Shown: positions 17,556-25,243 of the stretch, in pieces | Position numbering within the stretch: the stretch's first letter is position 1 | How the letters are laid out: each line of letters starts with the position of its first letter | Source: DATKZH01 sp964475955 | GTDB lineage: Bacteria > Planctomycetota > Planctomycetia > Pirellulales > Thermoguttaceae | Direction: 5' to 3' | DNA: 35,954 bases | NCBI GenBank assembly: GCA_964475955.1 | Contig: CAYYZY010000069.1 | Coordinates: 1-35,954 of the forward strand | Notes under the pieces: generated by a model | The model's input: the letters and a program-made list of their open reading frames with translations, nothing else | What the model was told of the DNA's origin: nothing | The model's database searches: none | Position numbers and translations under genes: made by a program

Positions 17556-18941
17556 TCACTCGGGAAGGGCCGCCTCGACGGTCAACGTGAAGACACTTCC
17601 CTGGCCAAGCTCGCTTTGAACCCGGATGTCGCCGCCCAGGAGCTCCGCAAGGTGCCTCGAGACGGCCAGCCCCAGTCCGGTGCCGTGAGCATGGCGGTTC
17701 GAGGAAGCTTCGGCCTGATAGAACGGGGCGAACAAGCGCGCCGTCGTCTCCGCGCTCATGCCGATTCCCGTGTCGGCGACTTCGATCTGGATCGGAAGGC
17801 GACGGGCAGTCCTTTCCAGGCATCGAACCGTCACGCGCACTTCCCCTTGTTCGGTGAACTTGACGGCGTTGCCCATGAGATTCAACAGAATCTGCCGCAG
17901 ACGCATCGGATCGGTCTCGACGACCGGCGGAACGGGGGTCGCGTAATCGACCCGCAGGTCCACGCTTGTCCCAGCGGCCAGGGGTTGCAGGAGCGACACG
18001 ACGTCGTCGACGGTCTCCTCGAGCGAACAGCGCGTCGGCTCCACGCCCATCTCACTCGCTTCGAGCTTCGCCAAGTCGAGGATGTTGTTGATCAGGTCCA
18101 ACAGGCACCGACCGTTGCGCTGAATCGTCTCGACGTGAGAGGCCCTCTCTTCGCCGCTCAGTTCCGGGTCGATCAGAAGCTGAGCGAACCCCAAGATGGC
18201 CGTCAACGGGGTGCGAATCTCGTGGCTCATGCTCGACAGGAACGCGCTCTTGGAACGGGCCGCGTCTCGGGCCTCGTCGCAAAGCCTCTCCAAAGCCCGG
18301 TTTGCATGTTCCAGGGCGAGCGCATGGTCGTGCAGCTCCTTGGTCCGCTGCTGGACCACGCGTTCGAGATCCTCCGCGTAGGTCTGTAGATGGTCGTAGT
18401 GCGCCTTGGAAACCAGGCAATTGCGCACGCGAGCCACGAGCTCGACCGGATCGAGCGGCTTGGTGAGAAAGTCGGTCGCTCCCAACTCGAGCGCCCGAAG
18501 CTTCGTCTCCTGATCGCACGCGATGGTCACGACGATCACGGGAATGCGCGCGTACCGTTCGATGCCGCTCAGCTCTTCCAGGAGCTCCAGGCCACTTATC
18601 TTGGGCATGAGGACGTCGAGGAGGATGATATCGGGCCGCTCCCGGGCGATCAGCGAAAGCGCTTCCGTCGACCGCGTCGTGGCGACGAAGTCGTGATAGC
18701 CGACCGTGGCGAGACCCCCGCGGATCATCTCGATGACGACCGGAGAATCGTCCACGATCATGATCTTGGCGTCGTGCGTCGCCACCTTGGGCAGCTCGCT
18801 CGGATCCGTCGATCCGACCGGCCGACGCGTCGGCGAGCCGAGCCGGACGGCCGCCGCTTCCCAGCCCGTCGTGCCGGACTCTTCCGGCGTCGACGGCACA
18901 ACGGGCTCCGCATCGGTCATCCCGCGCTCCTCGGATTGCAT
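17556..18941 (-). CDS. Response regulator-histidine kinase hybrid (REC-HisKA-HATPase)
   Basis: This is a protein of 461 residues with an N-terminal receiver (about 35-155; IMIVDDSP, phospho-accepting Asp109 in LLDVLMPK, TKPLDP), a coiled-coil linker, then a histidine kinase core: His240 (MSHEIRTPLTAILGF), N-box NLMGNAVKFT, DTGIGM, GTGLGLAVS. The receiver-before-kinase order means the kinase is probably controlled by phosphorylation of its own receiver instead of by a sensor. PhcR of Ralstonia has the same order. There is no membrane helix. The start is uncertain: ATG 18941 has AAGGA upstream, while ATG 18920 (454 residues) has a stronger GAGGAG; a third in-frame candidate at 19052 encodes an unlikely Arg/Cys-rich leader. 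The gene is convergent with the giant kinase, ending 67 bases from it. Confidence 0.92.
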   Translation of the reverse strand: MQSEERGMTDAEPVVPSTPEESGTTGWEAAAVRLGSPTRRPVGSTDPSELPKVATHDAKIMIVDDSPVVIEMIRGGLATVGYHDFVATTRSTEALSLIARERPDIILLDVLMPKISGLELLEELSGIERYARIPVIVVTIACDQETKLRALELGATDFLTKPLDPVELVARVRNCLVSKAHYDHLQTYAEDLERVVQQRTKELHDHALALEHANRALERLCDEARDAARSKSAFLSSMSHEIRTPLTAILGFAQLLIDPELSGEERASHVETIQRNGRCLLDLINNILDLAKLEASEMGVEPTRCSLEETVDDVVSLLQPLAAGTSVDLRVDYATPVPPVVETDPMRLRQILLNLMGNAVKFTEQGEVRVTVRCLERTARRLPIQIEVADTGIGMSAETTARLFAPFYQAEASSNRHAHGTGLGLAVSRHLAELLGGDIRVQSELGQGSVFTLTVEAALPE

Positions 18942-19262
18942 TCCACGTCCTTCGATTATCGTCTCGCAGAGCCGCCGGCAACTCGCATGCGCGGCGAACC
19001 GTCGGGCAAGGCGCGACTCCCTGGAATCGGGGCCGCAATAGGAGAACCGCACCGAGCGCCGCTGAGAAGCACCAGGAGAAAGGCGCCTCTCACCAAATAT
19101 AGGTGGTCACGGAATCCCATCGCGCTCTACACGCCTGGCTCTGCCCGGGGCGCGACCGAAAGCGGAGAGAACGTAGGGATCGTAACGGTTCTTCCACCGG
19201 CCGCCCCCGTTGAGCAGCCGACGGCACGTCGGCGCACCCGACCCAGCAGAAAGACTCTAACT
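18942..19262. other. Gene-free stretch upstream of the REC-histidine kinase
   Basis: The 321 bases hold the promoter region of the REC-histidine kinase (leftward) and the 3' side of the HAD gene. No convincing open frame or hairpin was found. A CTGCCCGGGGCGCGA block at about 19140-19155 also occurs at about 5708-5722; this could be a shared short repeat or a GC-rich coincidence. Confidence 0.4.
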
Positions 19263-19937
19263 TCACCCTGCGGCGATCAGCTCGCCCACGACGGGGGGTG
19301 ACAGCTCGGTGAGCGAGTCGACGACCAGGTCGGCCGCAGCGAGTTCCTCTCGCGTCCGCCCCGTGCTGGCCAGGCCGATGCTCTTCATCCCGGCGGCCTG
19401 CGCCGCGGCGACGCCGGCCGGGGCGTCCTCGACCACCGCGCATCGCGAAGGCGCCACGCCGAGCCGCTCCGCAGCGAGCAGGAACACCTGGGGATCGGGC
19501 TTGCCGCGGGTGACGTCGCGGGCGGTGACCACCGCGCGGAAAAGCTCCCGCGCCCCCAGTTCACGGAGCACCAACTCGATGTTCTCCGGCGGGCCCGACG
19601 ACCCCACGGCCAACGCGAAGCCGGCCTCAGAAAGCGCCTCCAGCAGGTCGCGCGCCCCCGGCATGGCGGGGAAATCGACCCGGAGAATCTCCCGAAAGGC
19701 GCGCTCCTTGCGGTCGGCCAACGCGGCCACTTCCTCGTCGTCGTAGCGGTCCGCCCCCCAGTAGACGGCGATGATCTCCGGATTGGTGCGCCCGAATTGC
19801 GAGGCGAACTCGGCCTCGGTGAGGGTCAACCCCTCTTCGGCGGCCACCACCTGCCAGCTCCCCAAATGCGCGCGGTAGCTGTCGACCAGCACGCCGTCCA
19901 TGTCGAAGATCACGGCCGATTCGTCGTTCATGCGCAT
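19263..19937 (-). CDS. HAD-superfamily hydrolase (beta-phosphoglucomutase/phosphatase-like)
   Basis: The 224-residue protein has the class I HAD motifs: VIFDMDGVLVDS with nucleophile Asp12 and acid Asp14, motif II near VGSSGPP, Lys in GKPDPQVFL, and the acidic VVEDAPAGVAAAQAAGM motif IV. An alpha-helical cap follows motif I, as in beta-phosphoglucomutase, phosphoglycolate phosphatase and sugar-phosphate phosphatases; which substrate it acts on cannot be decided. Two ATGs two codons apart (19937, 19931) are possible and neither has a clear ribosome-binding site. Only about 19 bases separate the start from the MITE-like element copy B, so its promoter must lie within that element or beyond it. 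Confidence 0.9.
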   Translation of the reverse strand: MRMNDESAVIFDMDGVLVDSYRAHLGSWQVVAAEEGLTLTEAEFASQFGRTNPEIIAVYWGADRYDDEEVAALADRKERAFREILRVDFPAMPGARDLLEALSEAGFALAVGSSGPPENIELVLRELGARELFRAVVTARDVTRGKPDPQVFLLAAERLGVAPSRCAVVEDAPAGVAAAQAAGMKSIGLASTGRTREELAAADLVVDSLTELSPPVVGELIAAG

Positions 19938-19955
19938 ATCACGGTTGGGGGAAGG

Positions 19956-20076
19956 CTAGCGCGGATTCTTCACACGACGTTTGTAGTGCCCCCATTCACG
20001 CGGTTGCGAGCCAGCCCGGGCCATCGGGACTCGATAGATCGGGTCACTACGAGCCCGTATGAATGATCCTGGCTAG
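19956..20076. mobile_element. MITE-like element, copy B (inverted relative to copy A)
   Basis: The terminal inverted repeats are CTAGCGCGGATTCTTCA (19956-19972) and TGAATGATCCTGGCTAG (20060-20076). The element aligns with the reverse complement of 11301-11418. Strong blocks are ACGTTTGTAGTG (19977-19988, identical to copy A) and GATCGGGTCACTACG (20037-20051, one mismatch). The right end supplies the TAG stop codon (20073-20075, read on the minus strand) of the giant membrane protein, and the left end is about 19 bases from the HAD start codon. It has no coding capacity. Confidence 0.75.
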
Positions 20077-23000
20077 GCGACGGCCTCGGGCGACTGCGCG
20101 TCGACCGCAGGGTACGTCTCATACTCTCCAAGATCGTAGACGAGCGTGCAGTACGTGTCCAGGTCGAGCACGCTCAACGTCTGAACCGCCCGTAGGACCG
20201 CCAGTTGCCGGCTCCAGGGGTCGGGGTCCCGGGCGACGTCGAACAGCGCGCGCCGCGCGTCCGCCACGGGGTCGTCCCCGGAGCGCGGGCCCGAGGTGAG
20301 CTCGCGAACCGCGTCGAGAAGCGGCCCGCGCCGACGGCGGACCCAGCGCCGGCACGCCCTCCGCCCTCGGCGATCGAGGTGCCGGAACGCGGGCTGGCGA
20401 AACAGCCGCCGGAGCCGGCGCCGGCTGGCCAGCCCACACCAGAAGGAGGCCAGCGACCCGGCGGGCAGGTCGCCGTCCTTGCGCGGTCGACCGGGCCCCG
20501 CAGTCGCTTCGCGGAAAGCCCGCTCCACCACGGCGGCGGCTTCGAGCCGGGTGCGCGCGCCGCGGTAGTCGATCGCGTAGGCGATGGCCATCGCCCGGAG
20601 CGACGCGTTGGAGAGCCCCGCCGCTTGGAACCGCGCGATCCACCCGCGCAGGTCGAGCATCTGGCGGCGGCGCGCCGTGGCCAACTCGCGGAACTCGCGC
20701 TTCGTGCTCGGGTCCGCCCCGATTCGATCGAGGTCTTCGCGAACCTGCACCACCGACGACTCACCCTCGCCGCCGGACCCCCCCGGCGGCACGATCCCCA
20801 AGTACTCCGGATCGAACTCCGCCCGCATGCGCAGGCATTCGAGGAACAGCGGCTTGCGCATCCGGTGGATCTTGCGTTTGGCGACTTCGAACGGGCCGGG
20901 GTCTTCGACCAGCGTGAGCTCGTGGACCTGCGGATTGCGGACCTCGCGCACGATGCCCCACACCGTGCGCACGCCCCGGGCCGCCAGCACGGCCGCCCAA
21001 ACGACCATCTTCAGCGGCAACAGCAGGACGCGGCCGCCGGCCAGGTGTTGCTGGTACAGGACGAGCGGGTTGAAGGTGCGACGCTCCTTGGGCCAGTCGC
21101 GGAAGGGGTAAGTTCGGAAGACGCGTCGGAAGTTGTCGCGGCGATCGCGGCGCATCAGGTCGGCCACCAGGTCGCCGTAGCGCCGCCGCATGTCGTCCTC
21201 CAGTTCCTCGTCGCTTGAGAGGAAGTGGACGGCCGTGAAATCGTTCCCCTGGTACGACCGGCCGGCATCGCGGGAGTCGTCGCCGGCCCTCGCCGCGCCG
21301 GACTCGAGCGCCCCGCAGCGCGCAGCCAATGGGGCCGGCAGGTCGAGCTGGTCGGCCGACCGGCCCAGCCGTTTCTCCAGCCAGCCGACGTAGCGGCGGA
21401 TCTCGTCGTCCGAGGCGGTCGCGGCGCGGGAGAGCGGCAGCGCGAAGGCGTTGTAGCTTTCCACCAGCTTCGCCGTCTGGTGGCCGATGCTCCGCGTGAC
21501 GAAATGGAACCAGAGGTACGGCCCGCGGAGCGAGAAGCGGCGGTTGGCCACGTCGATGCGCTTCAGGCGTTTGGCCTGATTCCGCGTGTAGTGGAGCCGC
21601 GACTCGCGAAGCGCCACCAGGGTGAGGTTCCCCAGGAGTTGGCTGGTGGTGGCCGTGTCGCGGGGATGGAAGGGGGGACTGTCGAGGTACGCGTCCCACA
21701 ATCGTTCGACGGCCGCGCGCACCGACTCGGCGTGCTCGCGCGCCCCCGGGTCGCCGTCGTCGGCCAACTCCAGCTCGGGCCCGATCGCCCTGCGGTGCAG
21801 CACCTCGTATTGCGTGTCGGCCAACCTCTGTTTCATCCTCTTGGTGGCCGTGATGAACTGGGCCGCCGCGACCTGCCGATAGAACTCGGTGGCCTCTCCG
21901 GCGATGCGCCGGAACCAGAGCCCCAACAACAGCGGCACCAGGCACAACAGGGCCAGGATCCAAAGAGCCTCGACCAGCCGCCAAAGCTGAACGGAAAGGG
22001 CTTCGAGCGTGGGGATTCCCGTGAGTTGGGCCAGGTACCAGACGGCCATAAACGCGATCCCCAGCACGAACAGCCGCCGCGTGGGGCGTTCCGTCCCCCG
22101 GACCATGTACTCGCCGATCGAATCGACCAACTGCGGGGGCGTGACCGTGCCGTACAGGTCGGCCGTCCAGTAGACGCGGTCCAGCAGATCGTCGGCCATC
22201 ACGCCGATGCGGTTGGCCACCCGGGCCGTCGTCTCGTACGGACTCGGCAGCCGGCTCGCCGCCACCAGGTCGCTCACCAGCGGCAGGCGGCGCAAGCCGA
22301 CCACGTCCAGCGCCCCGCACCAACGCGACACGCTCTGGGCCAGCGTGCGACCGATGCGGTCCGAAATGCCGGCCGGCGTCGCCGTCAGCAGCCGATTGAC
22401 GATCCGCTCCAACGGGATCTCGCGCGGCGGTGCCACCTGGGCGGGCACGCGCGGCGCGAGCGCCCTCGCCGGAGGCGAAGCGAGCATCGACGTCATGTCG
22501 GCGATACGGGCCTGGGCCAGCCGGCATCGCCCCACCGGCGGCAGGAACTGGATCGTCTCCGCCGCCCGATAGTAGAAACGCTCGCGCAGCGCCGCCAGCT
22601 TCGCCCGATACGGCGGTTGCGGGGCCCCCACGTCGGCCCACTCGAACAGCACCAGGTTGCGGTTCAACAGCGGCGTCAGTTGCCGGACCAGCCGATCCGA
22701 CGCCTTCAACACGAAGCCGACCAGCCGCATCGCGCGCAGCGTGGGCCGGGCGATCCGCAGCCAGCGGGCCATGCGCGGCAGGCGCAGGTAGCGCAAGAGC
22801 CGCAGAAGCATCACGTTCTCCCAGCCCGCGGCCTGCCCCGCCACCGCGTAGCCGAAGAACCCGAAGGGGATCGAGGGCAGAAGCCCCGTGAACCAGTGCC
22901 GCCGGAAGTAGAGCCACCGGCGCCGGGCAAGCGCCAGCTTCAGCGTGAACTCCGCAAAGAAGACGAGGCAGATCGTCAGGTCCGTCCAGGCGAAGATCGT

Positions 23001-24389
23001 CTGCACGCGCGTGGGGCCCGGCCCCCGCGCAAGGCCCGGCCAGTGGGCCGCCTCGTACTCCAGAAGCGGCCGCTCCACGATCAGCATCACCACGAACAGG
23101 AACAACAGCAGGAGGATCAGCCGCTCCAGGCCGGCGACGAAGCGGCGCCCGAACAGCCTCTCCATGCGCCAAGCCAGCCGGCGCTCCTGCAACTCGCCGG
23201 CGATGGCGCCCTGCTCGCGCCGAAGCGGCCGGCCTTGCCCCCGCAGCTCGTGGTCGCCGTGACGCCGGACGACCTGGCGGCAAGTGGCCACGTCGTCTTC
23301 GAGGATCTCCAGGCTGCGCACCGCCCCGGGCAGCGACAGCTCCTCGAGAAACGTGAGCGTCTCGTTGCCGGCGTCGCTCACCGCCTCGGCCGCCTGCCGA
23401 AGCGCCGTCCCTCGCTCCTTCGGCTCCAGCCGGGCGATGCACGCCTGCCACGCTTCCGCCGCCGATCGGCGAAACGCCGCCACCGACACCAGCGCGCCGG
23501 GCGTCAGCACGTGCGCCGGCGACTCGGGCGCAGAATTCTCCTCTTCCGCAGCCTCGTCGGCGGGGGAACCGGCCGCGCGGCCCGGCGAGCCGGTCTCCAG
23601 CAAATCCGGGTCCAGACGCATCGACAACCGGCTGGCCGCCTGCCACGTGGCGAACCATCCCTGCCAGTCGCTCGGCTCGGGCTGACTGAGGAGGTTTTCG
23701 ACCTGCCGGGCGACCGCCGTGGCCCGCAGCCGTTGAGCCGACGCGCGGAGCTGGCCGAGGAGCGACGCAACCGGCGCGGCCGCCGCGCCGGAGGCCCCGA
23801 GGGCCGTATCGTCTTCGGCGTCGACTTCGGCTTCGACGGCCGGCGCGCCCGACGCCTCCGCGTCGGCCAACGGCGACGAGCGCTCGTTTTCCCAGCGCTG
23901 GACCTCGCGCTCCAGCGCCTCTTCCTCCAGCAGCACGTGGCCCAGCAGGTCGACGCTGCGGCTCCCGTCCAGCACGGCGACCTGCGCGCTCAGCCAGTGC
24001 AGGTCGTCGCGAAAGCACTCCACGGCGAACGCGACCGGCTCGGGGGCGTGGGAATAGTCGTTCAACAGGGCGACCAGGTAGGCGTCGTCCTCGTCGAGCT
24101 GCGCGACCACCAACGCCACCGCCTCGGCGTCGGCCGCCCCCGAGTCGTCGACGGCCTCGGTGAGCCGGCAGTGGGCGACGGTCTGGACGGTCGGCAACCG
24201 GCGCACCAGCCGGCGCCGTTCGGGGGCGTCCGGCGCGATCCGGTCCCAGCGACGGCGCAGCACGACCCCCCGGCGAGCCAGCTCCGCGCACTCCGCATAC
24301 CCGCCCGGCGGCGCGCCGATCGCGCGATCGGCCCGATCGCACCAGGCGACGGTTGCGTCGTACAGGGCGGAATCCTCGCGGCCATTCAT
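20073..24389 (-). CDS. Giant unrecognised membrane protein with a voltage-sensor-like four-helix unit
   Basis: I do not recognise this 1438-residue protein as a whole. Residues 1-400 are soluble and helical, Glu/Ala/Arg-rich. Residues about 415-555 look like an ion-channel voltage sensor: S1 (about 421-445), S2 (about 464-487, with FAEFTLKL like the FxxExxLK consensus), S3 (SIPFGFF) and an S4 with seven arginines exactly every third residue (Arg530, 533, 536, 539, 542, 545, 548). No pore helix or selectivity-filter motif follows. Two more hydrophobic helices lie at about 770-790 and 800-828, one at about 1123-1140, and the remainder is Arg-rich and soluble. The ATG at 24389 is chosen; a GTG at 24449 is possible and neither has a good ribosome-binding site. 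Its stop codon lies inside a MITE-like element. Function is unknown. Confidence 0.75.
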   Translation of the reverse strand: MNGREDSALYDATVAWCDRADRAIGAPPGGYAECAELARRGVVLRRRWDRIAPDAPERRRLVRRLPTVQTVAHCRLTEAVDDSGAADAEAVALVVAQLDEDDAYLVALLNDYSHAPEPVAFAVECFRDDLHWLSAQVAVLDGSRSVDLLGHVLLEEEALEREVQRWENERSSPLADAEASGAPAVEAEVDAEDDTALGASGAAAAPVASLLGQLRASAQRLRATAVARQVENLLSQPEPSDWQGWFATWQAASRLSMRLDPDLLETGSPGRAAGSPADEAAEEENSAPESPAHVLTPGALVSVAAFRRSAAEAWQACIARLEPKERGTALRQAAEAVSDAGNETLTFLEELSLPGAVRSLEILEDDVATCRQVVRRHGDHELRGQGRPLRREQGAIAGELQERRLAWRMERLFGRRFVAGLERLILLLLFLFVVMLIVERPLLEYEAAHWPGLARGPGPTRVQTIFAWTDLTICLVFFAEFTLKLALARRRWLYFRRHWFTGLLPSIPFGFFGYAVAGQAAGWENVMLLRLLRYLRLPRMARWLRIARPTLRAMRLVGFVLKASDRLVRQLTPLLNRNLVLFEWADVGAPQPPYRAKLAALRERFYYRAAETIQFLPPVGRCRLAQARIADMTSMLASPPARALAPRVPAQVAPPREIPLERIVNRLLTATPAGISDRIGRTLAQSVSRWCGALDVVGLRRLPLVSDLVAASRLPSPYETTARVANRIGVMADDLLDRVYWTADLYGTVTPPQLVDSIGEYMVRGTERPTRRLFVLGIAFMAVWYLAQLTGIPTLEALSVQLWRLVEALWILALLCLVPLLLGLWFRRIAGEATEFYRQVAAAQFITATKRMKQRLADTQYEVLHRRAIGPELELADDGDPGAREHAESVRAAVERLWDAYLDSPPFHPRDTATTSQLLGNLTLVALRESRLHYTRNQAKRLKRIDVANRRFSLRGPYLWFHFVTRSIGHQTAKLVESYNAFALPLSRAATASDDEIRRYVGWLEKRLGRSADQLDLPAPLAARCGALESGAARAGDDSRDAGRSYQGNDFTAVHFLSSDEELEDDMRRRYGDLVADLMRRDRRDNFRRVFRTYPFRDWPKERRTFNPLVLYQQHLAGGRVLLLPLKMVVWAAVLAARGVRTVWGIVREVRNPQVHELTLVEDPGPFEVAKRKIHRMRKPLFLECLRMRAEFDPEYLGIVPPGGSGGEGESSVVQVREDLDRIGADPSTKREFRELATARRRQMLDLRGWIARFQAAGLSNASLRAMAIAYAIDYRGARTRLEAAAVVERAFREATAGPGRPRKDGDLPAGSLASFWCGLASRRRLRRLFRQPAFRHLDRRGRRACRRWVRRRRGPLLDAVRELTSGPRSGDDPVADARRALFDVARDPDPWSRQLAVLRAVQTLSVLDLDTYCTLVYDLGEYETYPAVDAQSPEAVA

Positions 24390-24718
24390 GCAATCAACCC
24401 GGGGTAGCAAGGATTGCGAGGCGCGGGCAGCGGAGACCGGGCGCCGCACAACGTCTGGGGAGGTAATTCCACCCCTGAATATGTGCGCCCCGGCAGGAGG
24501 GCGTCAAGTGGCGCCGATCCGCCACTCGGATTCAGGCCGATCGTACCGGCTGGGCCGGACGTGCGGCGTGAATCGCCCGGCTTGCGGAGCATCGGCCGCG
24601 CGGCCCGTTTGCCGCCCTCGCCCGCTCGGGCTAGGGTTGAACGTTCGACCGTTTGCGCGCACGGCGGGGGCGCGCCGACCAGCCCGGCTACCCCTTCGAG
24701 TTGAATCCAGGCCGGCCC
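24390..24718. other. Divergent intergenic region between the giant membrane protein and the Flp pilin gene
   Basis: The 329 bases must hold the promoters of both flanking genes. No clear -35/-10 pair, operator palindrome or open frame stands out. The sequence immediately before each start codon is poor in purine-rich ribosome-binding sites. Confidence 0.4.
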
Positions 24719-24913
24719 ATGAGCGATCTGCCGACGAGGATAATCCGGTTCCTGCTCGACGAGGACGGGCCGACCGCCGTCGAGTACGCCATGCTCCTGT
24801 TGCTGGTCTTCCTGGCCGTGCTCACCGCGATCACCTTGCTCGGTGGGTCGGTCAACGAGAGCTTCGAAGGCTCCCAGAATTCCATCCAGGCGGCGACGGG
24901 CTGCCGCCCGTAG
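24719..24913 (+). CDS. Flp/Fap-type (type IVb) prepilin
   Basis: This 64-residue protein has the Flp pattern: a short charged leader (RIIRFLLDEDG), then PTAVEYAMLLLLVFLAVL. Cleavage after Gly by a TadV-like prepilin peptidase would put Glu at mature position 5 followed by Tyr, the diagnostic Flp Glu-Tyr pair, at the head of a hydrophobic helix (about residues 22-44). The C-terminal part LLGGSVNESFEGSQNSIQ is typical too. Flp pilins build Tad adhesive pili on the cell surface. No tad assembly gene is in the window, so this copy is an orphan or serves a distant locus. The ATG at 24719 is chosen because the leader then has the family length; an earlier in-frame ATG (24653) adds an Arg/Pro-rich stretch. 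Confidence 0.88.
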   Translation: MSDLPTRIIRFLLDEDGPTAVEYAMLLLLVFLAVLTAITLLGGSVNESFEGSQNSIQAATGCRP

Positions 24914-25054
24914 CGCGCCGTGACCGGCTTCTGTCCGGGAACCTCGGTCCCCAGCACCAGGGCGAGTTGGGCCGGACCTACCTGTGCGGTGCCTCTCTCT
25001 GCGGAGCGGACAGTCAGCACCTTCGTTCGTTGCACGCACGATGCGCCGACATTT

Positions 25055-25081
25055 GTAGGACGGAATGTCATTCCGTCTTAC
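25055..25081. repeat. 27-bp near-perfect palindrome (REP-like hairpin)
   Basis: GTAGGACGGAATG (25055-25067), one T, then CATTCCGTCTTAC (25069-25081) form a 13-base stem with one mismatch and an effectively one-base loop. The inner nine pairs are perfect. It sits alone between two convergent genes. It could act as a terminator for the pilin gene (no U-tract), or be one copy of a dispersed repeat. Confidence 0.7.
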
Positions 25082-25163
25082 TCGGCTGCGGCCGCAAGGC
25101 CGCGTCAACGCGCCGCAAAGCGACGGCCCGACGACCGAAGGCCGCCGACCGGCACCCAGGCGC

Positions 25164-25204
25164 AAAACACGAGGGAAGGGAGACGACCCGCTCCCTTCCC
25201 CGTG
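25164..25204 (-). terminator. Rho-independent terminator of the lipoprotein gene
   Basis: Read on the minus strand, CACGGGGAAGGGAG, an eight-base loop and CTCCCTTCCCTCGTG form a 14-pair stem with one bulged base, followed at once by TTTT. It begins 40 bases beyond the stop codon of the leftward lipoprotein gene. This is the clearest intrinsic terminator in the window. Confidence 0.8.
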
Positions 25205-25243
25205 CTTCTTCCAACGGCCTGAATCCGCGTTTCCCGTCGGCCC

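Larger units (their letters stand above)
24914..25243. other. Convergent intergenic region between the Flp pilin and lipoprotein genes
   Basis: The 330 bases contain no supported gene. They hold a long near-perfect palindrome (25055-25081) and the terminator of the leftward lipoprotein gene (25164-25204). Confidence 0.55.

Noticed and set aside
20761..24407. Open frames of 1210 codons (other minus-strand frame) and 1060 codons (plus strand) over the giant membrane protein
   Set aside because: The translations are Arg/Gly/Ala/Pro- or His/Gln/Arg-rich without helices or motifs. The chosen frame shows coherent transmembrane helices and the regular arginine helix.
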